Origin: Clostridiales bacterium
GTDB lineage: Bacteria; Bacillota; Clostridia; Christensenellales; Borkfalkiaceae
Assembly: GCA_015069425.1 (NCBI GenBank)
Contig: SVIP01000008.1
Coordinates: forward strand, 1 to 37,341
Direction: 5' to 3'
DNA length: 37,341 nt
Of the stretch, positions 16,261-24,794 are shown piece by piece. Position 1 is the stretch's first letter, and each line of letters starts with the position of its first letter. Below the pieces are notes generated by a model, which was not told the origin of the DNA, made no database searches, and saw only the letters and a program-made list of their open reading frames with translations. The translations under genes were made by a program, and so were the position numbers.

Positions 16261-18384
16261 TTAAATCCAGCCTTCAGGGAAATTTTCATAGTTTTCATTA
16301 TTTGACTCCCACTTACCCGTCTTATCTTTTAACGTTTTCCAAACGGGAATGCCACTTGACATATCCCAATAGTCGTTGTAGAAAGTAAAATATCCGTTTT
16401 TAGGTAACTGGTCGTCAGAAAAATAGTTTTTGTTATTGCGCATATCTTCAAATGAATCGTAACGAATTACACCTTTTCTTACACGATTTTTTGAGCCGTC
16501 GTCTAACAATCTATTTTCAGCATCAACCGTATATGAATTATCACCATTAGCACTTGTATTGGGAACGTATGAAATGGGCGTTGGTGATATTACGTAAACG
16601 TTTGCATAAGCGTCACTTCCTTTATTCGGATAACCATAATAACCCCACATGCTACCTAGAGAACCATAAGAACCCGTCATATTTGAACGCAATGACACGT
16701 CCTCATCTAACACAAACATGCAATTTGTCATTATTGTTGCATGCGTATCACACAACAACAATGCTTGTAAATTCGGATTTAGTGACAATTTTTCCGCATG
16801 TACATATACGTTTTCTAACGTACCACCTGCAATATATTGCGCAAAAGTGGTTTGACCTCCTCCGTCCCAACCTGTATTCGGGCCTACGAACAACACGTTT
16901 TCAAAACCTACGTTTTTAATCGTACCACCAAGCACAAAACCAAATAATCCATAACGAGTAAGTGATAAATTGTGAATAGTGTAACCATTTCCATCAAACG
17001 TTCCAGTTAAACCTATTTTCTGTTTTCCCAAACAACCATATAACCCTACCGCATTAGTTCCGCCAAGATGATTGCCGGTGGCAGGATGCACATAATTAGA
17101 TGCATCTATATTGTTTCCCAAAACATAGTATCCGTCTTGATATTGCGCGTCACCAAATTTAGCGGCGGTGCTATTATACACACCGAATATAGATAAATCA
17201 CTTGCCTCGTCTATTATTCTGGTATATCCTTCAAGGTTAATCGTATACCCAATGCTTCGGCTACAAATCGTAATAGTGGTACAAGTTTTACCAGTAGAAC
17301 TGGTTTCAATGCCGTAAACGTTTCCGTTTTTAACTTCTAAAGCTTCTCCGTTTTTATCATAAGCCTCTACAACGGGACTGCCTAAAATTTCCGCAAAAGC
17401 CTTTCCTATAACAACATTGCCATCAATCGCTGAAAAACCTGTAACAGTTTCACCATATTCTCTAATTGTTGGTCTTATAGATACAGAAATTAACGTTTCA
17501 TAAAACTCGCCATCTCTATCAGTATAACTCAATAATATTTTGGCTTCACCACTAATTCCTTTACTCTTCAACGTTTGTGCCGTTTTGTCAAAGGATAACA
17601 AATTTTCTCCCATCACAAAATCTACGATAATCTGTTCTTTATCAATAGCGATGTCATTATCCGTACCACCAACCTTAAAAGAAACAGGTTCATCTTCTTG
17701 CGTATACATCAATAAACGACCACTTTGACCATCATTTACGTATAACTGCACATCGGAAATAACAGCAATCGAAAATTCTTTATACATTGTTTCACCAGCC
17801 ATCCCACGCCACGTTGCTTGCGCTGTTACCGTGGTTTTTCCTACCTTAAGAGCGGTGAATACCCCATCAACAATCGTCCCAACCGTTTTATCGGAAAGAG
17901 TATATTCAATAGATACGTCATCATAAGTATTACCTGCAAATAATACCTTTCCATTTAAGTTTAACGAAGAATCCTTGAAGACGTTAACGCTATCTTGTTG
18001 CACTTGTGGCAGAAACAAAATAGGTTTATAGTCGTCTACATATACGCGCACTAAACATTGAGCCGTTTTATTTCCATAAGTTACCTTAATATTTGTTTCA
18101 CCCACAGAATGTGCGGTAATTATTCCATATTCATCAATCGTAGCAATTTCATTGTTTTCACTACTAAATTGAAGATTTACGCCCGCCACTTTGTTATACT
18201 CTACGTCTAACACACAACTACTACCAAGTAAAACATCTAACTGTTCATCGCAAACGTTTATCTTATAAAGAACTCCTTTAATAACTTCTTCCCCGTTTTT
18301 GTTTTTGCAACCTATTGCAAACAAACTTAACAATAAAACCGACACAAAGATAATCGTAAGTAATCTTTTTTTATTTATTTTCAT
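16261..18384 (-). CDS. Lipoprotein with Big_2 Ig-like domain and beta-helix (GLUG-like) module
   Basis: The 707 residues begin with a lipoprotein signal peptide with FAIGC and Cys26. Residues 45-115 form a bacterial Ig-like (Big_2) domain with the typical ATIDEYGIITAHSVGETNI pattern. A second, similar domain spans about 128-210 (VGTIVDGVFTALKVGKTTV) and beta-rich sequence runs to 385. Residues 388-685 are one copy of the module present twice in the 12850-15984 protein. It begins RIIDEASDLSIF, has LTGTFDGNGYTI, YGLFG and NVYVIS, then RYDSFEDM, and ends in the GIPVW motif. The protein should be tethered to the outer face of the membrane. ATG at 18384 follows GGAGGGTAATT. By position it belongs to the sugar-capture apparatus; no catalytic residues are evident. 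Confidence 0.8.
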   Translation of the reverse strand: MKINKKRLLTIIFVSVLLLSLFAIGCKNKNGEEVIKGVLYKINVCDEQLDVLLGSSCVLDVEYNKVAGVNLQFSSENNEIATIDEYGIITAHSVGETNIKVTYGNKTAQCLVRVYVDDYKPILFLPQVQQDSVNVFKDSSLNLNGKVLFAGNTYDDVSIEYTLSDKTVGTIVDGVFTALKVGKTTVTAQATWRGMAGETMYKEFSIAVISDVQLYVNDGQSGRLLMYTQEDEPVSFKVGGTDNDIAIDKEQIIVDFVMGENLLSFDKTAQTLKSKGISGEAKILLSYTDRDGEFYETLISVSIRPTIREYGETVTGFSAIDGNVVIGKAFAEILGSPVVEAYDKNGEALEVKNGNVYGIETSSTGKTCTTITICSRSIGYTINLEGYTRIIDEASDLSIFGVYNSTAAKFGDAQYQDGYYVLGNNIDASNYVHPATGNHLGGTNAVGLYGCLGKQKIGLTGTFDGNGYTIHNLSLTRYGLFGFVLGGTIKNVGFENVLFVGPNTGWDGGGQTTFAQYIAGGTLENVYVHAEKLSLNPNLQALLLCDTHATIMTNCMFVLDEDVSLRSNMTGSYGSLGSMWGYYGYPNKGSDAYANVYVISPTPISYVPNTSANGDNSYTVDAENRLLDDGSKNRVRKGVIRYDSFEDMRNNKNYFSDDQLPKNGYFTFYNDYWDMSSGIPVWKTLKDKTGKWESNNENYENFPEGWI

Positions 18385-18401
18385 TATAAATTACCCTCCG
18401 T

Positions 18402-20483
18402 TTATCTTACACCATACGTGTTTTCTAACCATTTCAACAACGTACCGTCGCTTAAAGACATTTCTCTTAAATCAATCCACTCAATATCTCTCAATAATCT
18501 ATTTACATAGCCATCTCTTTCCGTTGTGGTGATTTTACCATCATATAATTTTAATATTATATATAACGGGGACACAGCTTCTGCTTCAATATGTTGGCAA
18601 ATTTTATCATATTCTTCCGCATCAATAATTTTATAACGCTCTGCGTCTTTTAATGCGTCATCAAACATTTTTAACCAACTTTTTATCATGGGATACGGAA
18701 ATACTTCACGGGTTAAAATTTCGTTCGTCGCGCCTACAATTGGTTGGTCACCCGATATCGTCCCCGCAAAATACGCTCTTTGTAGTTTAAATGCATTAAG
18801 CATTGCTTTTGCTGCATCTTTATACATTGCATTAAACCAATTTTCAATCAAGGTTTGATAATCTAACGAAGTGTCCCAAGAAAGTTTTGCATCTAAATAC
18901 AACTTTAAATTATGCCAAGCCGTTAAAGAACGTCCTTTTGAACCTGCTTGCATTTCTATAAACCATTGTCTATTAGAGAAATTAGCATAATACGCGTACG
19001 TATCAGGTGTGTAATAATTAAACGAATCGTTCATCAGCATAAAGTTTCTGAAATTCGTTCCGTATTGCCACAAATATATGTTATCGGTAATAGCGCCCCA
19101 TCCCTCTGCACCATCTCTAACTGATTGATTAGAATCAGAAAAGAAACTTTTTGACGTAGTTCCGCTGTTTGCATAGAAAATCCCAACGTTATCGCGGCAC
19201 ACTAATTCATCGGCAATAGGCACCCATTTTTCTTGCTCAAAATCATATTTTGCAGGTGGGTCGCTCGTATATGAATACGCAAAGAACAAGATATAAAATT
19301 CATCTCTTACCCAGTAGATTTTGTCTTTTTCTTCTTTACCTTCATTTGCAACGGCTTCTTCCTTTTTCCACTCAATTTCCGCTTCGTCAAGTATCTTGCC
19401 TAAATCATTCATAAATAACAACTGTACAGCAGCACGATTGTCGTATTTTTTATAAATGTCTTGGCAACCCTTACACGTGCAATAGCCGTTAAAGTCTTGT
19501 TGAGTTAGCGTCATCGCATCAAAATGAGGACTTTTATTGATAGTATTTATTTGCAAACTCATTTTAATTTTTTTAAGACATTCTTCGAGCATTAATTTAT
19601 ACTCTTTTTCATCACCGTGTGCAGTAAAGCAAAGTTCATCACCATTGTCTGAATACCAACCAGGATGCGCTTCTTTGTGCACATTTTTCGGCAACCAGTA
19701 AATTGAGTTTGTTGACGTCATACCGCCTCTTTCCGGTTCACCAAGATAAATATATACTGGCATAAACGTGTATGCACGATTTCCCTTTTGACGAAGTCTA
19801 TAACGATAGTGACTTTCGTCATAATCACTCGTTGAATAATCTGTAATCGTATTATTGTTGCAAGCCCTATGCGCAAAGTCAGGAATATCCATAACCTCAT
19901 ACGCTTTTAAACTTTTGTTATATACGTTTTCATCTATTTCCATACAATCTATATGATATGTTTCATAATTAAACGTAATGGACATAAACGTATAAACGGC
20001 AAATAACGTGCCCCAGTCTTGACCACCACAAATGTAAATGGATTTATCTTTTGTTAAAATCACTCCACCGTCAGAGCCTAATTTAGCGTGGTCAATTTCT
20101 ATACCTGAACTTGCAAGCAAAGTCGTTTTGCCAAGCGAAATATATCGGCTAGACGCGTTATGAGTTAAGTCTGTATCATATATATAGTTTAATTCTATAT
20201 TCGTTGCCTTTTTGAACAAATGAATAAATTCTTTACGAGCTTCTTTTATGGTGTCGCTTTCATTTTTTGGAACTACCAACACGTAGTCGCAACGTCCGTT
20301 TTTCACCAAATAATCAGAAGTGTCTGGCGCTGTATAAATATGCGTTCCGTCATAAGTAACCTTAACTTGTCCTTTATTTTGTGTTTTCCCTGCACCAGAC
20401 TTACATCCGCTAACGCAAAAAGTTGTAAAAGTAAGTGCAACTAGGCAAAAACATATAATTTTTGATATAATTTTATTTTTCAT
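18402..20483 (-). CDS. DUF4838-containing lipoprotein
   Basis: I choose ATG 20483 (693 residues) because AGGTGG lies 7 bases upstream. The longer frame begins at a GTG (20492) inside that RBS. A lipoprotein signal peptide ends in VSGC. An N-terminal domain like that of GH67 alpha-glucuronidases follows (VVPKNESDTIKEAR.EF, then ISLGKTTLL), leading to a DUF4838 barrel. The barrel contains TQQDFNGYCTCKGCQ, a Cys cluster typical of the family, and a WQYGTNFRNF stretch. DUF4838 proteins recur in glycan loci, and their reaction is not established. Surface attachment is predicted. The gene is 12 bp after the Ig-like protein and 17 bp before the Big_2 lipoprotein gene, so the three are surely co-transcribed. 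Confidence 0.8.
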   Translation of the reverse strand: MKNKIISKIICFCLVALTFTTFCVSGCKSGAGKTQNKGQVKVTYDGTHIYTAPDTSDYLVKNGRCDYVLVVPKNESDTIKEARKEFIHLFKKATNIELNYIYDTDLTHNASSRYISLGKTTLLASSGIEIDHAKLGSDGGVILTKDKSIYICGGQDWGTLFAVYTFMSITFNYETYHIDCMEIDENVYNKSLKAYEVMDIPDFAHRACNNNTITDYSTSDYDESHYRYRLRQKGNRAYTFMPVYIYLGEPERGGMTSTNSIYWLPKNVHKEAHPGWYSDNGDELCFTAHGDEKEYKLMLEECLKKIKMSLQINTINKSPHFDAMTLTQQDFNGYCTCKGCQDIYKKYDNRAAVQLLFMNDLGKILDEAEIEWKKEEAVANEGKEEKDKIYWVRDEFYILFFAYSYTSDPPAKYDFEQEKWVPIADELVCRDNVGIFYANSGTTSKSFFSDSNQSVRDGAEGWGAITDNIYLWQYGTNFRNFMLMNDSFNYYTPDTYAYYANFSNRQWFIEMQAGSKGRSLTAWHNLKLYLDAKLSWDTSLDYQTLIENWFNAMYKDAAKAMLNAFKLQRAYFAGTISGDQPIVGATNEILTREVFPYPMIKSWLKMFDDALKDAERYKIIDAEEYDKICQHIEAEAVSPLYIILKLYDGKITTTERDGYVNRLLRDIEWIDLREMSLSDGTLLKWLENTYGVR

Positions 20484-20495
20484 AACGTCCACCTA

Positions 20496-22820
20496 TTAAC
20501 CTACCTTTACTATATAAGTTTTCACGGCAATATTTCCAAGTTCGTCAAACGCTGTATAAATTACCGTATAATCACCTTTTTTTGTAGCATAAAACGTTCT
20601 ATTTGATAAAGTTTCACGAACGTAATCAGGTCCGTACACTTCAACGAAAGAAATAATTTTATCATTTGAGCTAACATTATCGCTAACACTAAAGTCTGCA
20701 ACCTTAACTGTTGATTTATAAGCAACTTTAATAACGTCGCCATCTTCACGACCTTTAATTTTGATTGTGGGAGCAATCCTTTCTTCAACGAAAAAGAATG
20801 ATTCTGCCATTTCGTTTTTTCTGCCCCATTGGTCGTAATAAATATATTCAAGAATATACTCCCCATATTGAGCCAATTCTATTTGGCAACTTTTTACCGT
20901 TTGGCTACCATCGAGACGTACTGAATCATTATAAGTTTTTACGTATTGATTATCTGGACCTTTAACTGTTAAAGAAAAATTCTTTTCATAAAAAGGTGAC
21001 AAAGCATCCGTTACGTCAACGTTAAGCAAATCAACAATCGTTCCCTGTTCATAAAGTCCCGTGTAGTCAAACGCGTTGATTTTGGGGCTATATTTGTCTT
21101 CTTTTATTGAACCCGTGAATACTTGATTCATAATCTTACGCACGGCAAGTTGACAATTATCACCTTTAAAATCTTCAAACGTTACACTCAATAAAAGTTT
21201 ATCCGAAGTAAAAGTCTGCGCTTCGAAATATTGTCCACCTACAAGAAAAGCTTCCTTTTGAACGTCATATTTGAAATTATAGCTAACGTCAGTAAACGAC
21301 TTGCCAGATATAATTGCTTTTGAGCCGTTCAAAGAGTAACACATATAACCTGCGTTATTTTCAAAACGGAAAATAATTTTACTGTTTCTATCATAATAAT
21401 CAGTTAGCGTAAGAGTAATTGCACCTATCGTATTACTATCGCCTTTGTTGGGCACAATAAACTCAAACGCAAAGAAGTTATACGAAAGCGGATTTATATA
21501 CTCCATAGTAACCGAACCTTCTTTCGCTAACGGGTCGTACACAATTCCTTTTAATTCCTCACTTTCCGTCTTTTCAAAATCACCTTGGAAATATTCTTTG
21601 ATATTGAAATTATCGTTATCGCCGTACCCTACGTCAATTATAGGAATAGCAGCAGAAAGTGTACTTTCTTCGCCACATTTATATAAAAATTGAATGTATT
21701 CCCCTTCTTGAGGTTTATAACCTAAATAGTCAATTTTTTTAGCCGTTGTTTCATTTCCATCAACCAATGCATAAACTTCAACATCACCTTTTTGTGGGTA
21801 TTTTTGTTTATATGTCCACGCCGTTATTTCCTCAAACGAATGATATGCGTTTTTGATTAAATACTTAGGCAAAACGGGTTGTTCAAAGGTAACGTATTCA
21901 GATGCTGTAGTTGTCAATTCACAAACTGCGGTATACGTTTTTAACGGTGTTACAAATTCGTATAGCAATTGATAATTGCCAACGTTATCAAATTTAGTTT
22001 GTCGTGAAATTTCAACTTTTTCACCATCAAACATTGCATAAACTTTTACGTAGTCATCATATCCTTCGTATAATCCTGAAAGCGTAAATTGAGGAACAGA
22101 AACAACCTTACCTGCTGGTAATGTAACTGCTGTATCAACCGTCAATTTTGCACAAACGTTGTCAGAAACAACTGCGCAATTAAAATACAAAGTTTCCACA
22201 CTTGAATTTCCAAAGTCATCCGTTGCACTATATTCAATTGCGTAAACACCTATTTGTTGCGGTGTAAAGTAACCGTCTTTAACGTATACGGTGCTTTGAT
22301 TTTTCGTGCCGTAAGCATAATATACGTTTACGGTTACTTCCCCTGAAAAATTATCGTCTACAACAAGTGCATTAGGAATTTTAGCCGTTTCTCCACGTGC
22401 CACTTTAGCATCAATTTGCTCGGGAATTTGAAGTTTTATAACTGGCGAAATAGTATCCAAGGTAGTCTTTACGACTACAAACTTCTTTTCCGCTGAAAGA
22501 GTCTTTCCATTTACCGTAGCATAATAAATTACTTTATATTCGCCTGCAACGTCTAAACGAACGGTATTAGTTTTAGTTAAACCATTAGGAAAAATAATCA
22601 CACTCTTTGTTGCCTCTATCTCTTCATCATTATAAGAAATTGTTGCAGAAGGAATGGTAAAATCAATATTATAAGCATAAGTTTCGGCTATAGTTATAGA
22701 AGGTGTGCAACTTAGCGCAGAAACACTGGTCGTGTTATTTTTTAAAAGTGATGCGCCAAAACTAACAAAACAAATACAAACAACGCAAGCTAAAATTGAA
22801 ATTAGTTTTCTTCTCTTCAT
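20496..22820 (-). CDS. Exported multi-Ig-like-domain surface protein
   Basis: The 774 residues start with a signal peptide (MKRRKLISILACVVC..., cleavage probably after SVSA). At least four bacterial Ig-like domains are recognisable by the repeated strand pattern G.Y.i.Y.a.D..GN, for example VYAIEYSATDDFGNSS and YTVIYTAFDELGN. A central jelly-roll-like region (about 405-570) resembles a carbohydrate-binding module. Such proteins display or scaffold binding domains at the cell surface. No lipobox or sortase signal is clear, so retention may depend on an uncleaved signal or on partners. ATG at 22820 follows AAGGAGTAAAT. The gene starts 17 bp after the second permease, linking the export block to the importer. 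Confidence 0.78.
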   Translation of the reverse strand: MKRRKLISILACVVCICFVSFGASLLKNNTTSVSALSCTPSITIAETYAYNIDFTIPSATISYNDEEIEATKSVIIFPNGLTKTNTVRLDVAGEYKVIYYATVNGKTLSAEKKFVVVKTTLDTISPVIKLQIPEQIDAKVARGETAKIPNALVVDDNFSGEVTVNVYYAYGTKNQSTVYVKDGYFTPQQIGVYAIEYSATDDFGNSSVETLYFNCAVVSDNVCAKLTVDTAVTLPAGKVVSVPQFTLSGLYEGYDDYVKVYAMFDGEKVEISRQTKFDNVGNYQLLYEFVTPLKTYTAVCELTTTASEYVTFEQPVLPKYLIKNAYHSFEEITAWTYKQKYPQKGDVEVYALVDGNETTAKKIDYLGYKPQEGEYIQFLYKCGEESTLSAAIPIIDVGYGDNDNFNIKEYFQGDFEKTESEELKGIVYDPLAKEGSVTMEYINPLSYNFFAFEFIVPNKGDSNTIGAITLTLTDYYDRNSKIIFRFENNAGYMCYSLNGSKAIISGKSFTDVSYNFKYDVQKEAFLVGGQYFEAQTFTSDKLLLSVTFEDFKGDNCQLAVRKIMNQVFTGSIKEDKYSPKINAFDYTGLYEQGTIVDLLNVDVTDALSPFYEKNFSLTVKGPDNQYVKTYNDSVRLDGSQTVKSCQIELAQYGEYILEYIYYDQWGRKNEMAESFFFVEERIAPTIKIKGREDGDVIKVAYKSTVKVADFSVSDNVSSNDKIISFVEVYGPDYVRETLSNRTFYATKKGDYTVIYTAFDELGNIAVKTYIVKVG

Positions 22821-22837
22821 ATTTACTCCTTATTTTT

Positions 22838-23803
22838 TTATTGTTTTAATCCGCCCATAGTCACATTTCCCATCAATTTGTCTTTAAGAAAAATAAAGGC
22901 AATTAAAATAGGAATCATTAACGTCATACCACCTGCCATACGCCAAGTAATTCGGCTTAAGTCACCTGAAGATTTTGCGACTGCAAAAAACCATAATCCA
23001 TACATTAGCGTAGGATAAGAAGGCATATACATATATGTTGTTTGAAAATCATTCCAAAAACTAACGAACTGAATAATAAATACCGCTGAAAGTGTTGTAA
23101 TAGACAAGGGTAAAATTATAGACAATAAAATGCGGTAGTATGACGCGCCGTCAATTTCAGCAGCCTCTGAAAAAGAGTTGGGCAACGCCTTAAAAAATCC
23201 GTAAAACACAAAAAAGTACATGCCCACAAAATTGCATTTCATCAACATATATCCAAGCATTGTATCGTACAAACGCGAATCACGTAGGAAAGTAAGCATT
23301 GCGGGATAATTACCTACAATCGGGACGGTCATACAAATTATTGAAACGGCAAATATAACCTTATTAAGTTTAAAATCGAATTTTGCAAGGGCATACGCCA
23401 TAATGGCAGGCACAATAGTTTGTAAAAATGCACCGCCTATCGTTAGCATCAATGTATTTAAAAGCATTCCAAACGGACCTACAGCACCTCTATAATGCAC
23501 AATTTGTTCGCCCCTACTCCAAAACGGAATTTCGCCTTCACCAAATTTGAAAACCTTAAAAAAATCTTGATAATTTTTTAAATGAAAAAATTGTTCTCTA
23601 CTATTATCAAAATTGTTTGGGTCTAACGTAGGAAAGCCAAGTATATTCATATTGATTGAATAATCGTTATATCCTTTTAACGACGTCAAAAAAGCCCAAA
23701 CTACTGGTATGAAAAGAGAAATAGTATAAATTAAAAGGATAGTAAACACAATTCCAACAAAAATTTTATTTAAAATTGACTTTTCTTTTTGTTTTTTCAT
23801 CAT
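22838..23803 (-). CDS. ABC sugar transporter permease, MalG/LplC type
   Basis: The 321 residues contain six hydrophobic segments and the permease EAA loop EAAEIDGASYYRILLSIILP, which contacts the ATPase. An N-terminal periplasm-like loop (about 40-115) carries an insert usual for this subgroup. It forms the membrane channel with the partner encoded 11 bp upstream. Two ATGs open the frame (23803 and 23800). GGAGG is 4 bases from the first and 7 from the second, so translation may begin at either. Together with the solute-binding protein and the CHEV GH4 enzyme the set resembles LplABC(D), arguing for import of galacturonate-containing oligomers. Confidence 0.9.
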   Translation of the reverse strand: MMKKQKEKSILNKIFVGIVFTILLIYTISLFIPVVWAFLTSLKGYNDYSINMNILGFPTLDPNNFDNSREQFFHLKNYQDFFKVFKFGEGEIPFWSRGEQIVHYRGAVGPFGMLLNTLMLTIGGAFLQTIVPAIMAYALAKFDFKLNKVIFAVSIICMTVPIVGNYPAMLTFLRDSRLYDTMLGYMLMKCNFVGMYFFVFYGFFKALPNSFSEAAEIDGASYYRILLSIILPLSITTLSAVFIIQFVSFWNDFQTTYMYMPSYPTLMYGLWFFAVAKSSGDLSRITWRMAGGMTLMIPILIAFIFLKDKLMGNVTMGGLKQ

Positions 23804-23814
23804 TTATCCTCCAA

Positions 23815-24774
23815 TCAATCAGTAGACGGTCCGAAACGATCTAATAAATGTCTTACAGTCAAAGTAATCGGAACCGTTATAAAAGTAATAACTAATCCAA
23901 CCGCTGAAATCTTTGGCAAACTTAAATAATCAACTTGATCGTAAGGTAATGCATGGTTTGCCGAAACATATAAATAGTAACCAAACACTTTAACCGGTGC
24001 AGAGTCGCCAAAAATTGAATGCAGGCTCATTCCGTCAGTAAAAATACCCGTTAAAGATACGATAAAGAAAGAAGATAAAGTACCCCAAATACAAGGCAAC
24101 GTTATAAACCACATTTCTTGTATTAAATTTGTTCCGTCCAAATGAGCAGATTCAACAATAGATTCGTCAATGCCACCCATACTGTTGCTAAACATCAATA
24201 CACTAATGCCGAAACTAACCCAAATATTATAAAAAATAACTACACCTAGTTTTTGCTCTGCCGACGCCGTAACTGCCAACAATCCTTTTACCTTTTGCCC
24301 AAACAATTCCATGAAAGCAACATAAAAGTCGTTAACTAGATATTTAAAGATAAATCCAAAGATAATACTAGATATTATGGAAGGTAAAAAAAGAAATACC
24401 CTAAAAATTTCCGATGCAAAATACTTTTTATAAATGTAAAAGGAAAAAAACAATGCAAGCCCATATCCAACGCAAATTCTAACCACAAAAAATATTGATG
24501 AATTTTTCAACATTTCTAATCCATCAGGTCCAAAAACCACATCCAAAGCTACAGAAAAGTTTTTTAACCCCGCAAACGTGTAGCCCATTTGCATTTCCCC
24601 AAGTTTCGTATATTCTTGAAACCCTAGAAAAATAGAACTAAAATTTACGTAAAAATAGAAAATACAAAATTGCAACAACGGAAGCGCAACCAAAGAGGCG
24701 TAAAAAATTATTTGTTTTCGCCTTCTATAATTTATGATTTTATCACAATTTTTTTCTGTTTGTATTCCACGCAT
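23815..24774 (-). CDS. ABC sugar transporter permease, MalF/LplB type
   Basis: The 319 residues have six membrane segments and an EAA-type loop ESAHLDGTNLIQEMWFITLP. The N-terminus (RGIQTEKNCDKIINYRRRKQ) is cytoplasmic and basic. This is the MalF-like half of the importer, pairing with the MalG-like half 11 bp downstream. ATG at 24774 follows AAGGAGTATATC, and the gene begins 20 bp after the solute-binding-protein gene. No ATPase gene is present in the window. In Firmicutes such carbohydrate importers are commonly energised by a shared MsmX/MsmK-type ATPase encoded elsewhere. Confidence 0.9.
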   Translation of the reverse strand: MRGIQTEKNCDKIINYRRRKQIIFYASLVALPLLQFCIFYFYVNFSSIFLGFQEYTKLGEMQMGYTFAGLKNFSVALDVVFGPDGLEMLKNSSIFFVVRICVGYGLALFFSFYIYKKYFASEIFRVFLFLPSIISSIIFGFIFKYLVNDFYVAFMELFGQKVKGLLAVTASAEQKLGVVIFYNIWVSFGISVLMFSNSMGGIDESIVESAHLDGTNLIQEMWFITLPCIWGTLSSFFIVSLTGIFTDGMSLHSIFGDSAPVKVFGYYLYVSANHALPYDQVDYLSLPKISAVGLVITFITVPITLTVRHLLDRFGPSTD

Positions 24775-24794
24775 GATATACTCCTTGCACGCTA

